A stretch of 24,072 bases of DNA from positions 1-24,072 of the forward strand of contig DAINMX010000082.1 in the NCBI GenBank assembly GCA_036736205.1, written 5' to 3'. The position numbers and the translations under genes were made by a program. The notes beneath the pieces were generated by a model. The model saw nothing but the letters and a program-made list of their open reading frames with translations, had not been told where the DNA came from and searched no databases. Positions within the stretch are counted from its first letter, which is position 1. Each line of letters begins with the position of its first letter. This DNA is from XYA12-FULL-58-9 sp001798605. Its GTDB lineage: Bacteria > Myxococcota > XYA12-FULL-58-9. Shown piece after piece: positions 15,262 through 21,935 of the stretch.

Positions 15262-15327
15262 CGGCCTTCCGGAATTGCCAATGTGTTTGAGGCGTCTCTG
15301 ATCGCGAGGGCGCATGTTTGTGCCAGT

Positions 15328-15376
15328 GTCTAGATATATAGACATCACTAGACCCCACTAGACCATAAATTATAAG
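15328..15376 (+). promoter_or_regulatory. promoter with phased TAGAC boxes upstream of the beta-propeller gene
   Basis: Three TAGAC boxes start at 15339, 15349 and 15359, exactly 10 bases apart, preceded by an inverted copy GTCTA at 15328. TATAAG (15371-15376) is a good -10, and TAGACC at 15349 fits a -35 with a 16-base spacer. The boxes would thus cover the -35 on one helical face, about 80 bases before the downstream start. Confidence 0.45.
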
Positions 15377-15453
15377 CACTTTTCACCATATACGGTTGGC
15401 ATTGTACTTGCTGTCTACCTTCCCAAACAGTGACACCGAGAGGGAGACCTAAG

Positions 15454-17103
15454 ATGAGATATTCTCGCACTTCAACGCTGGTTGGCATCCTTGGCGTGGC
15501 AACAATTATTCTAATAACAGCGAGTTGCAGTGACTCCATGGGTGGTGCCGCTGAAGTCGCCGAAGAACGGCCGGTTGAGGAGCTCGACCTCTACCGTGTC
15601 GACGGTGACCGACTCTACGTTTACAGTCGCCAGGGGGTGCTCAGCGTCGTCGACGTGAGCGTCCCCACGGCACCTCGGCTCATCGATGCATTGCCGGTCG
15701 AGGGTCGGGCTGGTGAGTTGTTCACTCAGGACGGCAATGTTGTCCTCGTCATCGAAGAGCGTACCACCCAATGCGAGGAACTCGTCGAGTGGCAGAATCA
15801 GTCTCAGCAGAGCGAGGTCGCCTCGGTGATGTTTCGGGACAATGCCCTTGAGCTCGGCCAACGATATTGTTTGCCTGGGGAGGTGATTGGCAGCCGGCTG
15901 GTCGGCAACATCCTCTATGTTGTCACCCATGACTGGGAGCAAACTTGGGTGGTGGCTTTTGACGCCACCGCCGCAGACAATCTCACGGTCATCGACGTCA
16001 TCGTGCTCAATGAGGCAGCGCACGAAATCCACGTCACCGCAGAGACCCTTTTCGTCGCCCAAGAGACGAACACCTACAGTTCCGAGTTTCAAGGTTGGTA
16101 CCCTACGACTCGCCTCACCTACATCGACATCAAGAATCCCGCAGGCGACATGGTGCAGCGCGGCTCGATCACTCTTGCGGGCGCTCCCCAGGGCAAGTTC
16201 CATCTAGACGCAACGGACACCCACTTTCGCATTGTCACCTTTGACTCGAATATGTGGGCGAGCCTTCTGCACGTCATCGATATCACCGAGCCTGACTCCC
16301 TTACCTTGCTCGGCAGCTCAGAGCCCATTGGCTACGGTGAGCAACTCTACGCAACCCGTTTCGTCGACGACCGCGCCTATGTGGTCACTTTCCGCCAAAC
16401 GGATCCTCTTTGGGTCATCGACCTCAGTGATCCCACCTCACCGCACATCATCGGTGAACTGATGGTCCCCGGTTGGAGCGACTTCATCTTCCCCCGCGGT
16501 GATCAGTTGATCACAGTCGGTCACGGCGATGGCGGCTCTGGCGTGGCAGTCTCCGCATTCAACGTTGCGGAGCCAGCAAACCCCACCCTCATCAATCGCA
16601 TCGAGTTTGGCGACTGGAACACGCAGTCGGAGGCCAACGAGGATTACCGCGGTGCGCAGATTTACGAGCCAGGTCAGCTCGCCGACACCACCCATGCAGT
16701 GCTCGCCATGCCGATGTCGTGGGAGGATTACAGTGGAGAATCGGTCCGTTGCATGAGCTACGTGCAGATGGTCGAGCTTGGCGAGGATGGTGTCACCGCT
16801 AAAGGCGGCATCGATCAGAGCGGCGCTGTTCGCCGCACCTTGGCAGTGAACGGTGAGCTCTACTCAATCTCCGATGTCGGCCTGCTATCCGTTGATGCCC
16901 GCAATCTCGACGAGTTGGCGGTCTCGGCTGGGCTGGATTTTCCCGGCACTGAAAATCGCGGTTGCGAATTCTACTACATGGGTGATTTTGGTGAATTCGC
17001 AGACGGTGGGATGTTCTTCTGTTCCGCCAGCAACGGCCATCCCGGAATGGCTCTGATCTCGGCATTCGCCCTGGTGGCTTGGATGCGACGCCGTCGACGA
17101 TAG
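15454..17103 (+). CDS. beta-propeller lipoprotein with MYXO-CTERM-like tail
   Basis: A 549-residue predicted surface protein related to the secreted beta-propeller family (PF09826-type). The body has repeated blades of the form 'dlyrVdgdrLYVysrqGvLsVvDVSvPtaPrli', then DGNVVLVIEE, NILYVVTHD, DDRAYVVTFRQTDPLWVIDL and GELYSISDVGLLSVDARNL. The N-terminus has a signal peptide ending in the lipobox ITASC (Cys25). The C-terminus is Cys (about 523), a hydrophobic helix and five Arg, the MYXO-CTERM layout recognised by myxosortase-type processing. ATG 15454 is chosen because AGGGAG lies 7 bases upstream; the in-frame start at 15430 would extend the signal peptide without a ribosome site. Carrying both an N-terminal lipobox and a C-terminal sorting tail is unusual. 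Confidence 0.85.
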   Translation: MRYSRTSTLVGILGVATIILITASCSDSMGGAAEVAEERPVEELDLYRVDGDRLYVYSRQGVLSVVDVSVPTAPRLIDALPVEGRAGELFTQDGNVVLVIEERTTQCEELVEWQNQSQQSEVASVMFRDNALELGQRYCLPGEVIGSRLVGNILYVVTHDWEQTWVVAFDATAADNLTVIDVIVLNEAAHEIHVTAETLFVAQETNTYSSEFQGWYPTTRLTYIDIKNPAGDMVQRGSITLAGAPQGKFHLDATDTHFRIVTFDSNMWASLLHVIDITEPDSLTLLGSSEPIGYGEQLYATRFVDDRAYVVTFRQTDPLWVIDLSDPTSPHIIGELMVPGWSDFIFPRGDQLITVGHGDGGSGVAVSAFNVAEPANPTLINRIEFGDWNTQSEANEDYRGAQIYEPGQLADTTHAVLAMPMSWEDYSGESVRCMSYVQMVELGEDGVTAKGGIDQSGAVRRTLAVNGELYSISDVGLLSVDARNLDELAVSAGLDFPGTENRGCEFYYMGDFGEFADGGMFFCSASNGHPGMALISAFALVAWMRRRRR

Positions 17104-17115
17104 GTGACCGCGCCG

Positions 17116-17913
17116 TTAGCGCGTTCCGCAATCAGTGCAGTCAGTGCCGTAACTGCAAGCACCCGTGACTGCGCCTTCGCCACCGTCATCACACTCACCG
17201 TCACCGGGATAGTCGCAGGTGTCGCTGCAGCCGCCTGCACCCCCGTCGCTGGCGACGAGGTGCCATCCGCAGCCGTCTGCCGCGGCGGCATCGACTGCTT
17301 CCCAGGTGCCCCACGCTGTACAGGGATTATTTTCAGGATAATAAGGTTCGCCCTGGCTGTTGCCCTGTCGGATGCAAATGCATTGGGACGCGGACATACC
17401 GCTCACCACGACGTAGGTGCATTCCAGTGCATAGGTCACGTTGTCAGTGCAGGCACCGTAGATGAAGTCGCACTCCATGGACATGGATGTGCCGCCGTAT
17501 GCGACCTCTGGGTCGGTGCAGGTTACAGGCGTGGGATTGGGATCGGGATCGGGATCGGGATCCGGGTTGGTGCCATCGCTCACACATGCCAATGGATCCT
17601 GCGCGGACACAACGTAACCATTGTCACAGGCACAGGTCCAATTGAGTTGATAGTCGAGGGTCGTATTACCGTGCCCACTGCAAGTGTCGGCGTCAGGCAG
17701 ACAGTTGGTGATGTCGGCCGGATCGAGATCGTAGCCATCGTTACACTCGCAGCTACCGCCGCCCGCGTACCGTTTTCCGTGACCGCCGCACTCCACGTAG
17801 GTAGTCTGTGTTCTGCCAACGGTCGGAAGAGGATCTTCGACGGCACCGCAGCCAATCGTCAACGCAACAATACTCGAGCTTCCCAGGACCATGGTGTAGA
17901 TTGCAGTTCGCAT
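17116..17913 (-). CDS. Cys-rich EGF-like lipoprotein
   Basis: A 265-residue predicted lipoprotein. The ATG at 17913 follows AAGGAG by 5 bases, and the product begins with a signal peptide ending in the lipobox TIGC (Cys22). The mature region contains two EGF-like Cys modules (CGGHGKRYAGGGSCECNDGY and CSGHGN...CACDNGY). A DPDPDPDPNP linker follows, then a disulfide-type domain with CTDPEVAYGG, and a C-terminal CSDTCDYPGDGECDDGG...CSYGTDCTDC module found in various exported proteins of this lineage. No enzyme motif is present. It ends 12 bases from the convergent beta-propeller gene, and a CRP-type palindrome lies about 130 bases upstream. The function is probably cell-surface binding, by analogy only. 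Confidence 0.83.
   Translation of the reverse strand: MRTAIYTMVLGSSSIVALTIGCGAVEDPLPTVGRTQTTYVECGGHGKRYAGGGSCECNDGYDLDPADITNCLPDADTCSGHGNTTLDYQLNWTCACDNGYVVSAQDPLACVSDGTNPDPDPDPDPNPTPVTCTDPEVAYGGTSMSMECDFIYGACTDNVTYALECTYVVVSGMSASQCICIRQGNSQGEPYYPENNPCTAWGTWEAVDAAAADGCGWHLVASDGGAGGCSDTCDYPGDGECDDGGEGAVTGACSYGTDCTDCGTR
17533..17562. repeat. 6-bp GGGATC tandem repeat in the Asp-Pro linker
   Basis: Four GGGATC units (17539-17562), preceded by a variant GGGATT (17533-17538), encode the alternating Asp-Pro linker on the minus strand. Unit gain or loss changes linker length but keeps the frame. Confidence 0.8.
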
Positions 17914-18043
17914 GTTCGCTCCTTCAGCAGTGGAGGACAACGCCTCCTGTATTCCATTGCGCAGTTCACCCCGCGCGTGTCTGCTTGGTAGCTCTCCAAC
18001 CCGTGTGCCGTCGAGCCGCTGACAGCGGCGGCCTGCCCTATGG

Positions 18044-18065
18044 AAGTGTGATCTGAGTCACATTG
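18044..18065. promoter_or_regulatory. CRP/FNR-family operator-like palindrome
   Basis: TGTGA-TCTGAG-TCACA (18047-18062) has perfect CRP half-sites with the standard 6-base spacer. The flanks AAG and TTG bring agreement with the 22-base E. coli CRP consensus to 17 of 22 by eye. It lies about 130 bases upstream of the minus-strand EGF-like lipoprotein gene and just before the orphan MYXO-CTERM remnant on the plus strand. Whether this organism has a regulator with that specificity is not visible here. Confidence 0.5.
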
Positions 18066-18074
18066 ACCCATTCA

Positions 18075-18143
18075 CCCGCGCGAAGAACAAGAGAGAGTCT
18101 CGCGTTCACGATGGTGGCTTGGGTGCGACGCCGTCGCCGATAG
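18075..18143 (+). pseudogene. orphan MYXO-CTERM tail (remnant of a lost surface protein)
   Basis: The frame ending at the TAG at 18141-18143 reads ...SLAFTMVAWVRRRRR, which is a membrane segment plus five Arg. The last 34 bases (18112-18145) match 17072-17105, the end of the beta-propeller gene, at 32 of 34 positions. No start, ribosome site or body precedes it; the upstream 150 bases are non-coding. It looks like the 3' end of a deleted paralogue, or a copy made by a duplication that now flanks the EGF-like gene. Confidence 0.6.
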
Positions 18144-18160
18144 GTTCGAATTGAAGTCGG

Positions 18161-20344
18161 TCAGGATTCAGATTTCAAAGACTTGATCATGTGGAGAACG
18201 TTGCCTCTGGCATTGAATCCCACCTCGTCCATCAACGAAATCATGATCTGCAGACCGCGGCCACGCCGCGCGTCCAAGGCTTCCTCTCGCACCTCAGTGG
18301 CAAGAGCATCGCGGGGTGAGAACCCCACTCCTGGGTCCTCGATGCGCATCTCAATTTGATTTTCGAAACTCCAAATGCGCACCACGACACGCGCCTCGGA
18401 CTGTGATTGGCTGCCATGGGTGATGGCGTTGTCGACCGCCTCACCAAGGCAGATGATGACGTCGTCGACAGCGTGCGCAAACGCAGGGCCCCTTGCTGCG
18501 CATTCGAGTAGAGCTGCAGTGCATTCGCCAATACAACGATCTGGTTGCTCAGGACCGGGTTGGACAACCAATTGCAGCAAGGGCGGGGCGCTGGGAGGAG
18601 CGGGCAATTCATCAGGAGCCACCCGCAGCACCACCTTTTCGATCTTGAGGACCAGGTAGGTGACATCGTCGACGAAAGGGCGGCCACCGCAGTGATCGAG
18701 TGTCCGCATGACCAGGGCATCTCGCAGCTGCGCAGCCGACGCTTCGGGGCTTGCGGCAATGACCTCCTTGAGAACATCGACGCCAAACTGGCTCTCGTTG
18801 GCATCCTCCGCCTCTGTTGCGCCATCGGTGGCGAGAACCAGCACATCGCCGGGATTCAATTGCACCCGTCGGGTGGGAAAGGTGGCCTCCTCTTCGAGGC
18901 CGAGAGGCAGACCGGTACTCGGTAGTTCCTGCCACTGCCTTTTGACACCATCAAACAACAGCGGCGGCTCGTGCCCTGCACTGGCATAGCTCAGGGTACC
19001 CATGCGAGTATCAACGCGACACATAAATAGCGTGACAAATTCCTGTGGAGCGGACTCGCGGCAGAGACTGGTGTTGAGTTTCTCGAGAACCATGGTCGGA
19101 GAGCACAGCGGGCGGTTCTCCAGATGGCTGCGCAATCGCGCACGCACATCCACCATGAGCATGGCCGCTCCGAGCCCGTGTCCGGAAACATCCCCCACGA
19201 CGAAATGGCATAATCCCGGAATCTGGCCGACAATCGCATCAACATAGTCTCCGCCGGTCTCGTCGCAGTATTGGCTATAGTGGGCGACGGAGAGATGCTC
19301 GAGTACGATCCGCTTCGACGGCAAGAGGCGTTGTTGCAGGGCCGCGACGACCGCCAATTGCTCTTGCATTCGATGTTGCTCAAGCATGCGCTGTGAGTTT
19401 CGCCAATTCTCCAACGCCGTGGCTGCAACCAAGGCAAGACTCTCCAACAGATCCACCGCGTCACCGGAGAGGGCTGCGTCATAAAGGATGAGCCACCCCA
19501 AGTTTCCCGATCGCGTCACGAGGGGGAAAACCGCTACGGACGCGATGTGAATGGTGTCGAGATCAAATCGAGTGGTCACCTCACCGGTAAGAGAGCTAAC
19601 CAGTGCCGGGCCCTGCAGCTCATTGGCACCCTCGATGCGTGCGAGCTCTTCCGCCGCACTGGTGGAAATGTCGCCAACGACAAACTCGGAGACGCCGGTG
19701 TGGATGCCCTGCAATCGGATCTCTCCGGCGCGGGCACCAGCCACTTCGAGGGCCCTCGTGATGAGCGTCCCAAGCATCTCCTGATAGTTGTCGAGGAGCA
19801 GCAGCTCGAGTCCTTCTCGCAGCTCGCGCAACTTCAACCTGGTCTGTTGATGCTCACGATGCATAGAGTCGATTGCCCGTTGCTTGGAGAAGTCGGCTCC
19901 AAACAGGGCGAGCAGGCTCTCTAGCTCTTCGCGATGGCTCTCGGCGAGCAGCTCACTCGACGACTCTCCGTACAAAAGGATGAAGCCATCTGTGTCGTTT
20001 GCCGTGCCCAACCTGAGAATTGCCGTGGGACTGGTGCGAACACCGTCTCTGTCCTCCAGCAGGGGTGGACCCGACTTCACCGCACGCAAAATCAGTTGTT
20101 TCTGTTGCAGCAACGTCTTTAGGGCCGGATGCTCGGCAATCGACAACCGTCCATCGTCCTGCCCCCCGAGTTGGATCGCGACGCCGCTGCTAAACGCTAG
20201 TCGGGCTTCACCCTGCTCCACAGTGTAAACGGCAAAATCGAGGATGCCATGATTGACCAGCGCCACCCGCAGCTTACCAAACAGATTTTCGGTAGAGGTT
20301 TTGTGCTGCGACAAGCTCGGCGGAGCATGGTAGAGATCACCCAT
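18161..20344 (-). CDS. GAF-GAF-SpoIIE phosphatase with C-terminal HATPase (RsbU/RsbW-type fusion)
   Basis: A 727-residue cytosolic regulator. Two probable GAF sensor regions (about 20-150 and 185-315) come first, then a short coiled coil (about 315-340). The PP2C/SpoIIE phosphatase domain (about 345-570) has metal-binding acids in GGDYVD (D366), GDVSGHG (D385), ATDGATEAED (D507) and FVDDVT. A Pro-rich linker leads to a GHKL ATPase domain (about 595-727) with N box LGEAVDNA (E635, N639), G1 box EDPGVGF and G2-like RRGRGLQIM, as in RsbW-type serine kinases. The phosphatase would dephosphorylate, and the kinase phosphorylate, a STAS partner. The STAS gene lies 21 bases upstream in the same direction. 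Having both opposing activities in one chain suggests a sensor-controlled switch. ATG 20344 has a weak ribosome site, consistent with coupling to the STAS gene. Confidence 0.9.
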   Translation of the reverse strand: MGDLYHAPPSLSQHKTSTENLFGKLRVALVNHGILDFAVYTVEQGEARLAFSSGVAIQLGGQDDGRLSIAEHPALKTLLQQKQLILRAVKSGPPLLEDRDGVRTSPTAILRLGTANDTDGFILLYGESSSELLAESHREELESLLALFGADFSKQRAIDSMHREHQQTRLKLRELREGLELLLLDNYQEMLGTLITRALEVAGARAGEIRLQGIHTGVSEFVVGDISTSAAEELARIEGANELQGPALVSSLTGEVTTRFDLDTIHIASVAVFPLVTRSGNLGWLILYDAALSGDAVDLLESLALVAATALENWRNSQRMLEQHRMQEQLAVVAALQQRLLPSKRIVLEHLSVAHYSQYCDETGGDYVDAIVGQIPGLCHFVVGDVSGHGLGAAMLMVDVRARLRSHLENRPLCSPTMVLEKLNTSLCRESAPQEFVTLFMCRVDTRMGTLSYASAGHEPPLLFDGVKRQWQELPSTGLPLGLEEEATFPTRRVQLNPGDVLVLATDGATEAEDANESQFGVDVLKEVIAASPEASAAQLRDALVMRTLDHCGGRPFVDDVTYLVLKIEKVVLRVAPDELPAPPSAPPLLQLVVQPGPEQPDRCIGECTAALLECAARGPAFAHAVDDVIICLGEAVDNAITHGSQSQSEARVVVRIWSFENQIEMRIEDPGVGFSPRDALATEVREEALDARRGRGLQIMISLMDEVGFNARGNVLHMIKSLKSES

Positions 20345-20365
20345 GGGTTAACAAACGGTCACGGG

Positions 20366-20719
20366 TCAACGAACAGTCCCATCCTCGGCGCGCAGCAACT
20401 CCTCGGCTTTGGTGCGGTCCTCAACCATGGGCATCAAGGTATCGAGGTGAGTGACCTTCATGACTTTCTCAATGGCTGGGTTTGTCCCAAACAACACGAT
20501 TCTTCCGCCGCCTTTGTTCAACTTCTTCCGGGTGACAGCCAGGATTCCAAGGGCGCGACTGCTGATGTGGAAGGTCTGGGAAAAATCTATGGCCAACAAG
20601 GCCGACGGATCTTTGTCGGCGATCGCCGTGAGCTCGGAGTCGAAGCGTTCGAGCTCCTCATCCCGGACGATGCTGGAAAACGGAACGCAGAAAACGATCA
20701 CAGTGGCGTCACTTCTCAT
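20366..20719 (-). CDS. STAS-domain anti-anti-sigma factor-like protein
   Basis: A 117-residue single STAS domain. The core strand LLAIDFSQTFHISSRALGIL matches the 'vvlDlsgv.fidSsgl..L' signature, with Ser53/Ser54 at the phosphorylation site of SpoIIAA/RsbV proteins. The start at ATG 20719 is supported by GGAGG 5 bases upstream; a TTG at 20731 is in frame but would overlap that site. In partner-switching systems the unphosphorylated form binds and inhibits the kinase, freeing a sigma factor or another output. The only visible partner is the downstream PP2C-HATPase protein. No sigma factor gene lies in the window. Confidence 0.9.
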   Translation of the reverse strand: MRSDATVIVFCVPFSSIVRDEELERFDSELTAIADKDPSALLAIDFSQTFHISSRALGILAVTRKKLNKGGGRIVLFGTNPAIEKVMKVTHLDTLMPMVEDRTKAEELLRAEDGTVR

Positions 20720-20822
20720 GGTGCCCTCCAACCCTAGCCGATGCTATGTAACTCAAGCTTGTGGCACCGTACTCCTTTGGCGCTGTTCTCGGCAAGGTCT
20801 GCAACTCCAAAGAGATGACAGC

Positions 20823-21341
20823 CTACACTTTGGAGAGGATTTCTTCGAGAGCATGCAACGCCTTGGCCGGGAATCGCTCAAGCCGATAATAGCGGGAGAT
20901 GATCTCCTTGGCCGTTTCGTAGTTTTCGACGTTCAAATAGCGCAAAAGATAGCGAACGTCTGCCTCGTCGTGGAACTCGGGGCCGATACGCATACTCAGG
21001 CACTTCATTGCGAGCAGGTACTCCGGTTGCGCGGTCAAGACTTTCAAGTTCTCGAGGTCGAGATAGGGTTCGAATTCTCCACGATCGCTCATGAATCCCT
21101 TGACTGCGTCGTTCAACCAGCCCGCGTCACAACCCTTGGCTGCGGCAACGCGAGCTGCGGCCACACGGACGGCACCCGCCGGAGCGAAGAAGTCGTCGAG
21201 GTCCCGCGTGGATGCACGCGCGTTGAGGACCAGAGTCATCACAGCACCACCAACGAGGTAAACCTCGCCGACTACTGAGGCACGGCGAAGCTCCTCGTCG
21301 AGTGCGTGCAGCAACCTGGTGATCTCGGTCTTCGTCAACAT
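20823..21341 (-). CDS. DUF6036/AbiEii-like nucleotidyltransferase (toxin candidate)
   Basis: A 172-residue protein of the minimal nucleotidyltransferase superfamily. The glycine pair in VYLVGGAVMTLVL (31-32) and the acidic pair in ARASTRDLDDFF (D47, D49) match the GG[AS]...T.DLD core of DUF6036 and AbiEii/MenT-type proteins. Some relatives are toxins that add nucleotides to tRNA. The C-terminal part has LTAQPEYLLAMKCLSMR and HDEADVRYLLRYL, typical of this group. ATG 21341 is chosen rather than 21488: the longer version runs through the neighbour's coding frame, while ATG 21341 begins 2 bases after that gene's stop. The coupling with an RHH-domain gene suggests a toxin-antitoxin-like operon; this is inferred. 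Confidence 0.8.
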   Translation of the reverse strand: MLTKTEITRLLHALDEELRRASVVGEVYLVGGAVMTLVLNARASTRDLDDFFAPAGAVRVAAARVAAAKGCDAGWLNDAVKGFMSDRGEFEPYLDLENLKVLTAQPEYLLAMKCLSMRIGPEFHDEADVRYLLRYLNVENYETAKEIISRYYRLERFPAKALHALEEILSKV

Positions 21342-21343
21342 GA

Positions 21344-21841
21344 CTAAACGCGGTCGCCCAGACTGGCGTCGACGAAAAGGTTGCGCCGCCGGAACGGGGG
21401 TGGGGAGCTCACGAGGAGGTGAAGTCGCAATCCCTCCAGCGTTGTTCCGAAGAATGGCACCTTCAGCGGCTCGATCGCTCGGGTCCATGCGGGCGGCGAT
21501 ACTCCACAGCGATGGGCGGCCAACTCAACCATAGCAGCGATCTGGTTCTTCAGCCTCTCCGACCGGGGCAGCCGCGGTCGGAGTGCAACTGTACGCGTCA
21601 GCTCGTCCCGGCCGAGCGCTGTAAGCTGGTCGTTGATCTCGGCGAGTGCGAACGACTCCGAGTCGCCTCGAGCAAGACGCGTTACGCAACTCTGGAAGTG
21701 CTCCCTGCTATCCGGAAGAGCCGAGGCGAGGACCCAGGCAGAGATCGTCATGCCGGCGTTCCGAGCGCCCAGCTGAAGCGCACGTTTCTGGGCCGGAGTC
21801 ACTCGGATCTGGAGCTGTCCGGTCTTTGTCTTCGTCGCCAT
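21344..21841 (-). CDS. RHH-type DNA-binding protein (antitoxin candidate)
   Basis: A 165-residue protein. Its N-terminus, LQIRVTPAQKRALQLGARNAGMTISAWVL split after the strand, fits a ribbon-helix-helix DNA-binding domain like DUF1778/CopG. The C-terminal half, ending FRRRNLFVDASLGDRV, matches a conserved tail of nucleotidyltransferase-associated RHH proteins, with 'W.....PLKVPFFGTTLEGLRLHLL' before it. It likely binds DNA as a dimer and represses its own operon, and may neutralise the downstream nucleotidyltransferase. ATG 21841 is preferred to the GTG just before it. A perfect palindrome sits about 40 bases upstream. Confidence 0.78.
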   Translation of the reverse strand: MATKTKTGQLQIRVTPAQKRALQLGARNAGMTISAWVLASALPDSREHFQSCVTRLARGDSESFALAEINDQLTALGRDELTRTVALRPRLPRSERLKNQIAAMVELAAHRCGVSPPAWTRAIEPLKVPFFGTTLEGLRLHLLVSSPPPFRRRNLFVDASLGDRV

Positions 21842-21879
21842 CACGTAACCTGGCCGAGTGTGGCAACTCTGAACCGCTT

Positions 21880-21901
21880 TGTCAATACGTTTGTATTGAC
21901 A
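21880..21901. promoter_or_regulatory. 22-bp perfect palindromic operator with embedded -35
   Basis: TGTCAATAC-GTTT-GTATTGACA is an inverted repeat with 9-bp perfect arms. On the minus strand its downstream arm contains TTGACA, a consensus -35, and a weak -10 (CACACT) lies 17 bases on, before the RHH gene start. A repressor bound here would block that promoter, which suits autoregulation by the RHH protein. Confidence 0.6.
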
Positions 21902-21935
21902 TGTACGGTTGCGCCGGACGGTGAGAACAAGAGAT

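Noticed and set aside
17109..17123. CGCGC-loop-GCGCG hairpin between convergent genes
   Set aside because: Only a 5-bp stem with no T-tract, overlapping the stop of the minus gene; too weak to call a terminator.
21342..21488. Longer start for the nucleotidyltransferase
   Set aside because: It would overlap the coding end of the RHH gene for about 145 bases in another frame, and the family N-terminus fits ATG 21341.
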